From positions 1-63,851 of the forward strand of contig JAFPYR010000111.1 of the NCBI GenBank assembly GCA_017412115.1: a stretch of 63,851 nt of DNA. The letters are read 5' to 3'. The position numbers and the translations under genes are program-made. This document shows positions 1 through 8,373 of the stretch, in pieces. How positions within the stretch are numbered: the stretch's first letter is position 1; each line of letters starts with the position of its first letter. A model generated the notes under the pieces. That model saw only the letters and a program-made list of their open reading frames with translations, was not told the DNA's origin and made no database searches. Source of the DNA: Bacteroidales bacterium. GTDB lineage: Bacteria; Bacteroidota; Bacteroidia; Bacteroidales; UBA3824.

Positions 1-2357
1 CAACTTTGTTGTTTTTGACATTGCAAAGTTAAAAATTTGAAAGCAATTCACAACTACACCATATCAATCTCGCCGCGCAACTTTGTTGTTTTTGACATTG
101 CAAAGTTAAAAATTTGAAAGCAATTCACAACGCACTCTTTTTTACTTCGTCAAAAATGATTGTTGTTTTTGACATTGCAAAGTTAAAAATTTGAAAGCAA
201 TTCACAACTTGCATTACGACAAGCAAGGCGGCTTAGACGTTGTTTTTGACATTGCAAAGTTAAAAATTTGAAAGCAATTCACAACCCACGTACCGCAAAC
301 TATCTACTCTTACGGGTTGTTTTTGACATTGCAAAGTTAAAAATTTGAAAGCAATTCACAACAGAACGTAGATTTAACTGCTTAGACAACTCGTTGTTTT
401 TGACATTGCAAAGTTAAAAATTTGAAAGCAATTCACAACACGGTGATGTTTTTGATTTGCTTTGCGCTGTTGTTTTTGACATTGCAAAGTTAAAAATTTG
501 AAAGCAATTCACAACCGGTTTGTGGTCTCCGTCCATATCTTCCAGTTGTTTTTGACATTGCAAAGTTAAAAATTTGAAAGCAATTCACAACATACCTTAA
601 AACAGTGCCACCGAGCCAAAGGTTGTTTTTGACATTGCAAAGTTAAAAATTTGAAAGCAATTCACAACGTTTACAGCCTCCTCGAAGGTCGGGAGTTTGT
701 TGTTTTTGACATTGCAAAGTTAAAAATTTGAAAGCAATTCACAACACTTTTTCCTAAAATATTATGAAAATTATTGTTGTTTTTGACATTGCAAAGTTAA
801 AAATTTGAAAGCAATTCACAACTTTCCATTTTTATTATTATATTAGTGCGCTGTTGTTTTTGACATTGCAAAGTTAAAAATTTGAAAGCAATTCACAACA
901 AGTCGCAAAGGTTTTATGACTTCAACCGGTTGTTTTTGACATTGCAAAGTTAAAAATTTGAAAGCAATTCACAACTGGCGTGAGCTCCTTTTCGGCGACG
1001 GCGCGGTTGTTTTTGACATTGCAAAGTTAAAAATTTGAAAGCAATTCACAACGAAAAACAACGAGTTATAATAACGATTATAGTTGTTTTTGACATTGCA
1101 AAGTTAAAAATTTGAAAGCAATTCACAACACGCCACACATGTAATCAATTTCAGGGACAGTTGTTTTTGACATTGCAAAGTTAAAAATTTGAAAGCAATT
1201 CACAACATAGCCAATCGCCAGAAATCCCATATTTTGTTGTTTTTGACATTGCAAAGTTAAAAATTTGAAAGCAATTCACAACAGAAATCCTCACTCAGCC
1301 AGATGGTGCGCTGTTGTTTTTGACATTGCAAAGTTAAAAATTTGAAAGCAATTCACAACACTTAGAGCGAATCCATCTACAAAAAAATGGTTGTTTTTGA
1401 CATTGCAAAGTTAAAAATTTGAAAGCAATTCACAACCAACGCCCGCTGTTAAAGCTTCGGCTGAACGTTGTTTTTGACATTGCAAAGTTAAAAATTTGAA
1501 AGCAATTCACAACATCGTACCTGAAACCTATTCTCCTTGTGAGTTGTTTTTGACATTGCAAAGTTAAAAATTTGAAAGCAATTCACAACAATTGTTTTAC
1601 CCTTTCCGACAATACCAACGTTGTTTTTGACATTGCAAAGTTAAAAATTTGAAAGCAATTCACAACGCAAAGAATTTCAATTTCTGTGTTTCTCAAGTTG
1701 TTTTTGACATTGCAAAGTTAAAAATTTGAAAGCAATTCACAACATATTGTTTTCGATATTCTTTTTAATACAGTTGTTTTTGACATTGCAAAGTTAAAAA
1801 TTTGAAAGCAATTCACAACCAGCGGCAATTATAGGGCTTTTATTTATAGTTGTTTTTGACATTGCAAAGTTAAAAATTTGAAAGCAATTCACAACATTCC
1901 CGGTTTTGATATTTTCGTTGGAAAGTTGTTTTTGACATTGCAAAGTTAAAAATTTGAAAGCAATTCACAACGCTCAAAGCAAACCCTTTTCCAACAAAAT
2001 GGTTGTTTTTGACATTGCAAAGTTAAAAATTTGAAAGCAATTCACAACGTCGTTTTTATAGTCAAAAACCCACAATCAGTTGTTTTTGACATTGCAAAGT
2101 TAAAAATTTGAAAGCAATTCACAACAGAAAATTTAACGCCCTCGTTTTAGGATTGGTTGTTTTTGACATTGCAAAGTTAAAAATTTGAAAGCAATTCACA
2201 ACAAGATGACGATTACACGGACGTAATGAAGTGTTGTTTTTGACATTGCAAAGTTAAAAATTTGAAAGCAAATCACAACCACCCGAACCTGTTACGATTT
2301 CGCTTTATGAATGTTTTCAACGTTGCAAATTTAAAAAATTTGAAAGCAATTCACAAC
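1..2357 (-). CRISPR. Type II-C-like CRISPR array, 30 regular repeats plus a degenerate one
   Basis: A 47-bp repeat starting GTTGTTTTTGAC and ending GCAATTCACAAC occurs at 8-54, 85-131, 162-208 and onward at 76-77 bp periods to 2233-2279. That is 30 copies, all but the last apparently identical; the last has AATCACAAC for ATTCACAAC. Spacers are 29-30 bp. A degenerate repeat follows at 2310-2357 with about six substitutions and one inserted A, its CAAC-side half intact. The window opens inside a spacer, so the array continues to the left. The reverse complement starts GTTGTGAATTGCTTTCAAA, resembling the Bacteroides fragilis type II-C repeat as I remember it, so crRNAs are probably read from the minus strand. 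Type is inferred from repeat length and sequence; no cas gene or clear tracrRNA is in the window. Confidence 0.97.
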
Positions 2358-4360
2358 TGCGAAAACTGCGGTCGGTTCTTAAAAGCCACTAATTCAAAGA
2401 CCGGGTCGTACCCCATACAGCGCAACACACACCACGAAAACACGCTCAAACAATCACAATCAACGCCCTGCGCCCTATCATGCCAAACTCGGAGCGGGGT
2501 TCTTATTTCTTCCCGTCCCTCTTTGTCGTATTCATACCGAATATTAAATCTTAACCAATGCCACAAATTAAAACACGATTGTAAAAGAGAATCACCCTTT
2601 AAATGTGCTGCAATTTTTTTACAGTCTCTCCAATGCGCCCTGCAAGTTTCAGAAATTAATTTTTTTGTGTCTGTAAGTCCGAAACCTGCAAAACTTGTTT
2701 TTGTGTCTGCAACGTCGAAAAAATTGTCGTAATTGTCTAATATTATGTACGTCGGTTTTAATCCTCTACAATCAATAATTTCATTATTATTATAAAGATA
2801 AGGGTTCGCCGTTTTGCCTAAATCGGATTTTTTTAAAAGTCCCACGAACTCGTCGCGCGTTTCATCGTTTATTTTTGACGAATCGCCCCATGAATTTAAA
2901 AGCCTTATTTCGTATTTTTTAGGATTTAAATAAAAATCCGTTAAAAGTTTTTTTTGATACTTTGAAAAATTTTTTTCGTCTAAATTAAGATATTGATTAT
3001 AAAGAATAGAAAATGCCCTTTCTCGTAATTCATTATAATAATTATCTGTTATCCAGCCTTTAAAATCTTTTTCGTTTCTGACTGTGCTTTCAATAAATGT
3101 ATTATAAATTTTTTCCTTTCTTCCGTCTTCTTCAATACGCTGTAATGTGTTTTTCCTCAAATTTGCGTCATAGTTTGAAATCTGAATATTAATTATTTTC
3201 TTTAAATCAATTTCAACTTTTTGATTTCTCCAATAACCGCCTAAAGAGTTGTCGCCCCAATTCTTTTCACGTTTCGTAGGAATATAAAAAGAAAAATCAA
3301 TTAAATTTTTACCGTCTTTATCGGCAATAAAAGAAATGTATTTATAGCCATTAATTTTATTTCCAATACTCCAATATGACGTTTTGTCGTAAAAATCTTT
3401 ATTAAAATTCTTGATTTCCTCGCCTTGAATTTTTATAAAGTTTAAATTTTTATTTGTTTTAACGTCGCCGGGTTCTTTTCGCGCCCGCGTTCTTAAATCC
3501 CTAACGAGGTATAAATCACCAGCCGCACCTAAATTTTTTTCGTTAAAAATTTGGTTATCTGAATTTTTAATTTTAACTTTGTCGCAATAAAGGCGGAAAT
3601 CAACAACAAAGGGACAAACCTCTCCTTTAACTCCGTTGAGGTTAAAGGGGGATTTGGTATTTGCAGACTGAAAAGCGCGCGAATATACGGTTTGTCCGCC
3701 GCCTTGTATATATTGAGTGTATAAATTTTCAAACCTTTCTTTTTTCCCTTTGTCTTTTATATACATTGATAAAACCTCGCCTTTTTCGTGTTCGTCTGTA
3801 TCATTTAAAGCAATAGGCGACAAATATAAAATAAAAGGTTTGCCCTCTGCGGTCAAAAACGGTTTTAAAAAAACATAAGCATTATTATATTTATAAATCA
3901 AATTAGGGTCTTTTAAAGTTTGTTTTATATATGCCCATGCGTGCTCGTTTTTGTGTTTTTGGCTGTTTTTTATATGTTTTCTTAATCTTTGTGCGGACAA
4001 AAAAACATTTTTAAACTCATCTTTTAACGGCGTTTCTAATACATAAAATTTTTTATTATTACTATCATACACAGAGTAAGGAAATAATTTAAAAAAATTT
4101 TCTTCTGTCTGCTGTAAAAAATCCATATTCGACGCAGGATTTTGTGTTATGATATTAAAAAAATCATCATGCGACAAAACCTCCCCTCCTTCAATCGGTT
4201 GAAACTCTCCGTCCCGGAACTCAGCCTTAGCCGCTTCTCCGCTTTCGTTCATGCGCTTTTGAAAATCCAACAACGCCGTATTATCGTCAAACTCTAACTT
4301 AATGTAAGGTTTGCCGAATCCTGAAAAAACGCCGTTTTGTATGTTTCCAAAAATGCTCAT
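2351..4360 (-). pseudogene. Transglutaminase-like protein, C-terminally truncated at a CRISPR repeat
   Basis: 669 codons. Most of the protein (residues 1 to about 570) matches nothing I recognise; it is rich in Lys, Asn and aromatic residues with no signal peptide. Residues about 571-669 look like a transglutaminase-like cysteine protease core: a Trp/His-rich helix region, then QGVDCDCLSVFSW with candidate nucleophile Cys635 and the usual hydrophobic continuation. The frame then ends at QFSQL and a TGA stop supplied by the repeat. The His and Asp of a papain-like triad normally lie downstream and are absent. The last native codon starts CA, so a His codon may have been interrupted. Presumed inactive as a transglutaminase. 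It is 77 bp downstream of the LEA14-like fragment on the same strand. Confidence 0.65.
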
Positions 4361-4432
4361 TGTTATATTTTTTTATTATATATGCAGCTCCATGCTGCGA
4401 ACTGTGCGCCGATTTTGTTATATTTTTTTATT
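4360..4432. repeat. 18-bp direct repeat pair between the two insert genes
   Basis: TTGTTATATTTTTTTATT occurs at 4360-4377 and again at 4415-4432. Between them is a small hairpin (GCAGC, five bases, GCTGC, 4384-4398). The pair fills most of the gap between the two truncated genes. It could be a local duplication or a regulatory spacer; nothing indicates a target-site duplication. Confidence 0.6.
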
Positions 4433-4437
4433 GTTTT

Positions 4438-4818
4438 TTAGTTTTCAATTGGTTCTGAACTGAACGGGATTTCGTAATTTACCGGGATTGAAAAGCCTAA
4501 CGCTTTTATTTGTCCCTCAACTTTACAAGTGTTAGGGAGTTTCAATCCTTGCCCGGTTAAATATCCCTGAAACATCGAAACCGCCACCGCGCCCAAATTG
4601 AGCCACGGAACTTCTATATCAAAACTTTTCGGGACGGTAGTATTGCCGGGGATGGTTAGTTCTTTATTATCTGTGTTAAGAGTTCCAACCCGTTGAAAAT
4701 CGGGTTTTTCTGCTGTGCCGAAATTCAAAAAGAAATTCAAAAAAATTTGTTTTATCGTAATCGGCGCGGAGGTTAAGTTCGTGAAATTAACCCACACACG
4801 AAAAACAATCGGACGTGT
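4438..4818 (-). pseudogene. LEA14-like domain protein, N-terminally truncated at a CRISPR repeat
   Basis: The frame encodes a beta-rich domain of about 120 residues with the water-stress/LEA14 pattern: an Asn-containing strand (VWVNFTNLTSAPITIKQI), an IPGN turn, FDIEVPW, and a closing IKALGFSIPVNYEIPF strand pair. The first available start is GTG at 4795-4797, but the frame stays open upstream (residues RPIVFR) to the edge of the repeat at 4819, and those residues fit the first strand of the fold. The native start therefore seems to have been removed by the repeat boundary. Function unknown; LEA14-like proteins are generally small and beta-sandwiched. It would be co-transcribed with the transglutaminase-like fragment. 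Confidence 0.6.
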
Positions 4819-4867
4819 GTTGTTTTTGACATTGCAAAGTTAATAATTTTTGAAAGCAATTCACAAC
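4819..4867 (-). repeat. Isolated, slightly expanded CRISPR repeat
   Basis: Forty-nine bases matching the array repeat except near the middle (GTTAATAATTTTTGAAAG in place of GTTAAAAATTTGAAAG, two bases longer). Both ends, GTTGTTTTTGACATTGC and GCAATTCACAAC, are intact. It lies 2461 bp beyond the degenerate repeat and 12 bp from the stop codon of the next ATPase gene. The minus strand keeps a TAACTTTG motif that would point into the insert. Confidence 0.9.
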
Positions 4868-4879
4868 CGATTTCTTAAA

Positions 4880-6298
4880 TCATTTAAATAAATCATCTAA
4901 TGTAACCTCGTATTGTACTTCGGTGGAGTAGGTGTTATTTTTCAAGCCGAAGGTGGTGATCCAAACGGGGATGAGGGCAGAGGTGGTGGTGGATTCAAAG
5001 CGGAACGATTCTATGCGATTGCGCATTGCCATATCTTCTTCTTTGGAGATGGCGTAAGGTCCGTCGGAAAATTTGATTTCGCAGATGTTGATGATTTTGT
5101 CGGCGCGTTCTATTATTAGGTCTATTTGTGCTTTGGGCTCTGTTGTACGACTGCGCCAAGAGTAATATTCCACAGCCACACGACTGAGACCCAATGCGTT
5201 GCGTATTTGCTCAATGTGCCAGAGACATATTCTTTCAAATGCCAATCCGTTCCATGTGTTGAGCAATGATGTTTTTTGACGGTCTTGCCAAAAGGTTTTG
5301 TTGCTCGCTTTCTGCGAAAATGTTAGATGAAAAAGTGTGAACAAATCAATTAGTTGGTAGTAAGCGTCGCGTTTTTTTACCTTGCCGCGCGACTTGCCAT
5401 AAAAACACCTTATCAGATTGCTATGTTCCAAATCTTCAAGTATTTGAGTGAGTTTGCCGTTTTGCGGAAGTTTGGTTTCGGAGGCAATTTCGGTGCGAGA
5501 GAGTCCGCTTTTGCTTTTAGCGAGGGTTTCGATGATTTTTATATATGGCTCAGGATTGCGGAAAAGCGAATTGTAGAGTTGTAAATATTCGCGGTGCAGT
5601 TCGCCCGAAGGGTTGAAATATAGGTTGTCGATATTAGCGGCGAGGGTGTTTTGTTTGTTTAAAAGGTTGAGATAATAAGGTATGCCGCCAAATACCATAT
5701 AAGCCTCGGCAATCATTTTGCGTGGCCATTGTATGTGTTTGTGTTTGAGAAATTTTTCGGTTTCGGCGAGCGAAAATTGCTGCAAATATATGTTGCCCGT
5801 TGTGCGGTTGTGCAGTCCGCCGTGGTTGTCGATGATGTTGCCCACAATCCAAGATGTAGCGGAGCCGCACACTATGAGAAGTATGTCGCGGCGGTCGGCG
5901 GCAAAGGAGTTCCAAAAATAACCCAATGCCTTCACAAAATAGGTCTTGGGAATGTCGAAACTTGGTATTTCGTCCAAGAAAACTACTTTGCGTTCTTGAT
6001 TTGATTTTTCGATCAATTGTGCCAAATTGTCGAATGCTTCCAGCCAGTTTTTGGGCGGGTTACCCTCAAAACCGTATTTTTTTAAAGAGTTAAAAAATGT
6101 AAAAAACTGCATATCTTTGGTGCCGTCGATGATGCCTGATGTTTCAAAGGTAAATTGCCCCTCAAAATATTGTTTGATGAGGAAAGTTTTGCCCACACGG
6201 CGACGCCCATAAACGGTGATAAATTCGCTTTGGGTTGATTTATAAAACGTTAATAGCCGTTTAATCTCAGTCTCTCTGCCTATGATTTCTGTTTTCAT
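4880..6298 (-). CDS. AAA-family ATPase with DUF234 nuclease-like C terminus (copy 1)
   Basis: 472 residues, the usual length of the ATPase_2/DUF234 family. Walker A GRRRVGKT is at 31-38 and Walker B VVFLDEIP near 105-112; a sensor-like CGSATSW follows at about 144-150. A winged-helix segment is at about 265-300. The C terminus has D393 and E407-I-K409 in AQIDLIIERADKIINICEIKF, which fits a PD-(D/E)XK nuclease-like core. The cellular role of this family is not established; proposed links are to mobile DNA or defence. It is 46 percent or so alike by eye to the plus-strand copy at 61039-62469. Its promoter (minus strand TAACTTTG at 6318-6325) has two tandem palindromes directly upstream. Its stop codon is 12 bp from a CRISPR repeat. 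Confidence 0.9.
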   Translation of the reverse strand: MKTEIIGRETEIKRLLTFYKSTQSEFITVYGRRRVGKTFLIKQYFEGQFTFETSGIIDGTKDMQFFTFFNSLKKYGFEGNPPKNWLEAFDNLAQLIEKSNQERKVVFLDEIPSFDIPKTYFVKALGYFWNSFAADRRDILLIVCGSATSWIVGNIIDNHGGLHNRTTGNIYLQQFSLAETEKFLKHKHIQWPRKMIAEAYMVFGGIPYYLNLLNKQNTLAANIDNLYFNPSGELHREYLQLYNSLFRNPEPYIKIIETLAKSKSGLSRTEIASETKLPQNGKLTQILEDLEHSNLIRCFYGKSRGKVKKRDAYYQLIDLFTLFHLTFSQKASNKTFWQDRQKTSLLNTWNGLAFERICLWHIEQIRNALGLSRVAVEYYSWRSRTTEPKAQIDLIIERADKIINICEIKFSDGPYAISKEEDMAMRNRIESFRFESTTTSALIPVWITTFGLKNNTYSTEVQYEVTLDDLFK

Positions 6299-6317
6299 AA
6301 TGGAATTGTTTTGGAGA

Positions 6318-6349
6318 CAAAGTTAGATTTTTTGTTTCAAATATCCAAA
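6318..6349 (-). promoter_or_regulatory. Promoter of ATPase copy 1
   Basis: On the minus strand TTTG (6346-6349) and TAACTTTG (6318-6325) are 20 bases apart, matching the Bacteroidota housekeeping promoter. The start codon lies about 20 bases downstream. Confidence 0.7.
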
Positions 6350-6354
6350 TATTA

Positions 6355-6443
6355 GTTGTCTAAATCTGTATTTTTTTTGCAGATTTAGACAACCTATCTG
6401 AGATTACCTGTCTAAATCTGCATTTTTTTTGCAGGTTTAGACA
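6355..6443. repeat. Tandem palindrome pair upstream of ATPase copy 1
   Basis: Inverted repeat 1 is GTTGTCTAAATCTG (6355-6368) with its perfect complement at 6380-6393, an 11-base T-rich loop between. Inverted repeat 2 is TGTCTAAATCTGC (6409-6421) with GCAGGTTTAGACA (6431-6443), one G-T pair. The two are near copies of each other, 54 bp apart, directly behind the -33 element of the ATPase promoter. They may be operators, recombination sites or RNA hairpins. Confidence 0.85.
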
Positions 6444-6545
6444 ACCTATTTTAATTTTAAAAACATAATTTTTTAGATTTCAATAATTATTCTTTATATT
6501 TGTCCCAAAGGTAACTAATATTTTCTAATTAAAACTATCTAAAAA

Positions 6546-7268
6546 ATGAAAAGATTATTTTTGATTTTTATTGCTTTTGCTGCAATTTTGAGCATGGCTT
6601 TTAGCAATGCTGCTAAAATTCCGACTTCTTGGGAAAAAACTTCTGACGGCGATATTTACAGTTACGGCGATCATACGTACCAAGTGAAGGGCGATTTTAA
6701 AAAGGATAAAATCACAACTTCCGATTTCAACGAGGTTGTTTTTTCAAACATTCCTTCCGATTATGCCGAATTTGAAAAAGTTTACAAGGAGTTTCTCGGT
6801 AAACATATCAACGGCACTGCTGCAATGATGGTAATGGCAATGGAGATGTACGGTAGGGACAAAACCGTAGGAGAAAAATGTATTCGTCTTATCAACACTC
6901 CTAACAATGTATCTTCGGTTTTGAATATTCTCAAAGACCGTTTTGGAAATTTCGGAAGTTATTCGCAACGTTATATTCCGGCGGCATTAATGGACGGAGC
7001 TGTTAGAACCAATTCTTATGCTCCGACAGAGCCTTATACGATTAAATGTCAGGGCAGTGCTAACGGAATCAAACCGATGAGTTTTCCAAAATACGGAACG
7101 GTATACTATATGTACGTTCTTGGTGGCGGTTGGGATACTCATCAACGTCAATGCGAAATCGTGATGTTTGAAGATAACGAAGAATCAGGATTATACAAAA
7201 TGAATAACTGTCCTTCGTTTTATACTCAATGTCAGCAGATAAAAGGTGAATGGAAAGGTTTAAAATAA
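6546..7268 (+). CDS. Secreted protein of unknown function, 240 aa
   Basis: A signal peptide (MKRLFLIFIAFAAILSMAFSNA) precedes a mature domain of about 215 residues. I do not recognise a family. Visible features are several Tyr/Gly-rich segments and six or so Cys residues in the C-terminal half (around the stretches ending CQG, QCE, NCPS, QCQQ), which could form disulphides in the periplasm or outside. A TATATTTG at 6495-6502 is a likely -7 element, but no good -33 partner is seen. It stands alone, with a terminator straight after it. The gene is divergent from ATPase copy 1 and shares its upstream region with the tandem palindromes. Confidence 0.8.
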   Translation: MKRLFLIFIAFAAILSMAFSNAAKIPTSWEKTSDGDIYSYGDHTYQVKGDFKKDKITTSDFNEVVFSNIPSDYAEFEKVYKEFLGKHINGTAAMMVMAMEMYGRDKTVGEKCIRLINTPNNVSSVLNILKDRFGNFGSYSQRYIPAALMDGAVRTNSYAPTEPYTIKCQGSANGIKPMSFPKYGTVYYMYVLGGGWDTHQRQCEIVMFEDNEESGLYKMNNCPSFYTQCQQIKGEWKGLK

Positions 7269-7271
7269 ACA

Positions 7272-7318
7272 AAAACGGCTGTACTCCATAAAAGTTGTGG
7301 GTATAGCCGTTTTTTTTA
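7272..7318 (+). terminator. Rho-independent terminator
   Basis: AAAACGGCT (7272-7280) pairs with AGCCGTTTT (7305-7313), followed by a T-run. It ends the 240-aa secreted protein gene. Confidence 0.85.
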
Positions 7319-7345
7319 AATGTTTTTCGGGGAAATTAATAAAAA

Positions 7346-8281
7346 CTATTCTTGAGGTATTTTTAATTTAATTTCTGCGGTTTTTTCGCCGATTTTTACC
7401 ATTTCTTTAACATTGTTCTCTCCGAAACTCAATGCGTTAAAACCGGTTAAATCGGGATGTATGTAATTATTTGCAAGAGTTTTGTTGTGCTCGTATTTTT
7501 CTAAGTCGGGACGGGTGTCATAATATACTTTAACAAGTTCTCTTGCCTCTCCGAGTACTGTTTCTGATGTGAGCGGTAGTTTGAGCAGTGCTTTAACTGC
7601 GGGTTCTAACGCTGGCGGTACAAACGATTCACCATCTTGACGCAAGTCTACTACGATAGTGTATTCTGCGCCCATATCCAAAACAACATCTACGGGGAGA
7701 TTGTTGTAAAAACCGCCGTCAACGTATGTATGACCGTCAATTTTTACGTTGTCGTAAATGTACGGAATTGCAGAGGATGCCATAACAGCCTCAAGTACAG
7801 AGCCTTCTGAAAGGACAACTTCTTTTAATTCTTTGGTATCGGCGGTTACGCAACGGAAAGGAATTTTTAAGTCCGCAAATGTAGAAACGCCTTTGGCTTC
7901 CAGTAATTTGCCGACAATTTCTCTGATTACGGAACTTTTTTTGGCTTCTTCCTTATCAAGCGACGAGAAAAAATCCTCCAATTCTTGAGCTGTATATCCG
8001 GCAGAATAGAGCGCGCCCATTATTGAACCTATACTTGTACCTGAAATATAGTCAACTTTTATGTTGTTGCGTTCTATTACTTTGAGTGCGCCGATTTCTA
8101 CTGCGCCTTTTGCTCCGCCTCCGCTGAGTACAAGACCGACTTTCTTATCCTCTGGAGTGAAAAATTCTTCTGTTTCTTCTTTCTCGTTGTTGTCATTCTC
8201 CTCGTCATTGTCATCTGACGGATCACACGCTACGGTTGATAACAGCAAAATCATCAGTAGCAGATTTGTAAGTTTTTTCAT
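7346..8281 (-). CDS. Patatin-like phospholipase lipoprotein
   Basis: 311 residues. A lipoprotein signal ends at Cys19 (STVAC) and is followed by a strongly acidic stretch (DPSDDNDEENDN), which resembles the surface-export signal of Bacteroidota lipoproteins. The catalytic domain shows the oxyanion loop GGGAKG (54-59), the nucleophile elbow GTSIG with Ser83, and the dyad motif DGG with Asp188. Patatin enzymes cleave acyl chains from phospholipids or other lipids with a Ser-Asp dyad. This protein has only the patatin domain, no outer-membrane barrel. It probably acts on the outer or cell-surface leaflet. It is monocistronic, downstream of glmS but separated by a terminator. Confidence 0.92.
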   Translation of the reverse strand: MKKLTNLLLMILLLSTVACDPSDDNDEENDNNEKEETEEFFTPEDKKVGLVLSGGGAKGAVEIGALKVIERNNIKVDYISGTSIGSIMGALYSAGYTAQELEDFFSSLDKEEAKKSSVIREIVGKLLEAKGVSTFADLKIPFRCVTADTKELKEVVLSEGSVLEAVMASSAIPYIYDNVKIDGHTYVDGGFYNNLPVDVVLDMGAEYTIVVDLRQDGESFVPPALEPAVKALLKLPLTSETVLGEARELVKVYYDTRPDLEKYEHNKTLANNYIHPDLTGFNALSFGENNVKEMVKIGEKTAEIKLKIPQE

Positions 8282-8300
8282 GGTATTAGTTTATTCGTTA

Positions 8301-8342
8301 AAAAAATATTAGAGGTTGTCTAATAGAGAATTAAACAACCTC
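8301..8342 (-). terminator. Terminator after glmS
   Basis: GAGGTTGT (8312-8319) pairs with ACAACCTC (8335-8342). Read on the minus strand, the stem is followed by a T-rich run (8301-8308). The stem is one of three near-identical terminator stems in the window. Confidence 0.8.
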
Positions 8343-8373
8343 ATTTGAATTATTTGTTTAAATAAAAAAAAGA

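Larger units (their letters stand above)
2358..4818. other. 2.46-kb segment enclosed by two CRISPR repeats
   Basis: This stretch lies between the degenerate repeat 2310-2357 and a further repeat at 4819-4867, so it occupies the place of a spacer but is about 80 times too long. It holds two minus-strand genes, each cut off exactly where a repeat begins: the transglutaminase-like gene loses its 3' end and the LEA14-like gene its 5' start. No transposase, integrase or terminal inverted repeat is visible. It reads as a DNA fragment from a longer locus, possibly viral or plasmid, captured into or recombined with the array. Origin is inference; the boundaries are seen directly. Confidence 0.8.

Noticed and set aside
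2310..2357. The degenerate repeats (here and at 4819-4867) as tracrRNA anti-repeats
   Set aside because: Both match the repeat along nearly all its length, whereas an anti-repeat normally matches only one half. No following hairpins and terminator of a tracrRNA tail are apparent on the plus strand.
2262..2732. A 156-codon plus-strand frame running from the last CRISPR repeats into the insert
   Set aside because: It begins in repeat and spacer DNA and is antisense to the transglutaminase-like gene, with no protein-like pattern. It is a shadow frame.
2358..4818. The insert as a transposon
   Set aside because: No transposase, no terminal inverted repeats and no target duplication other than the CRISPR repeats themselves.
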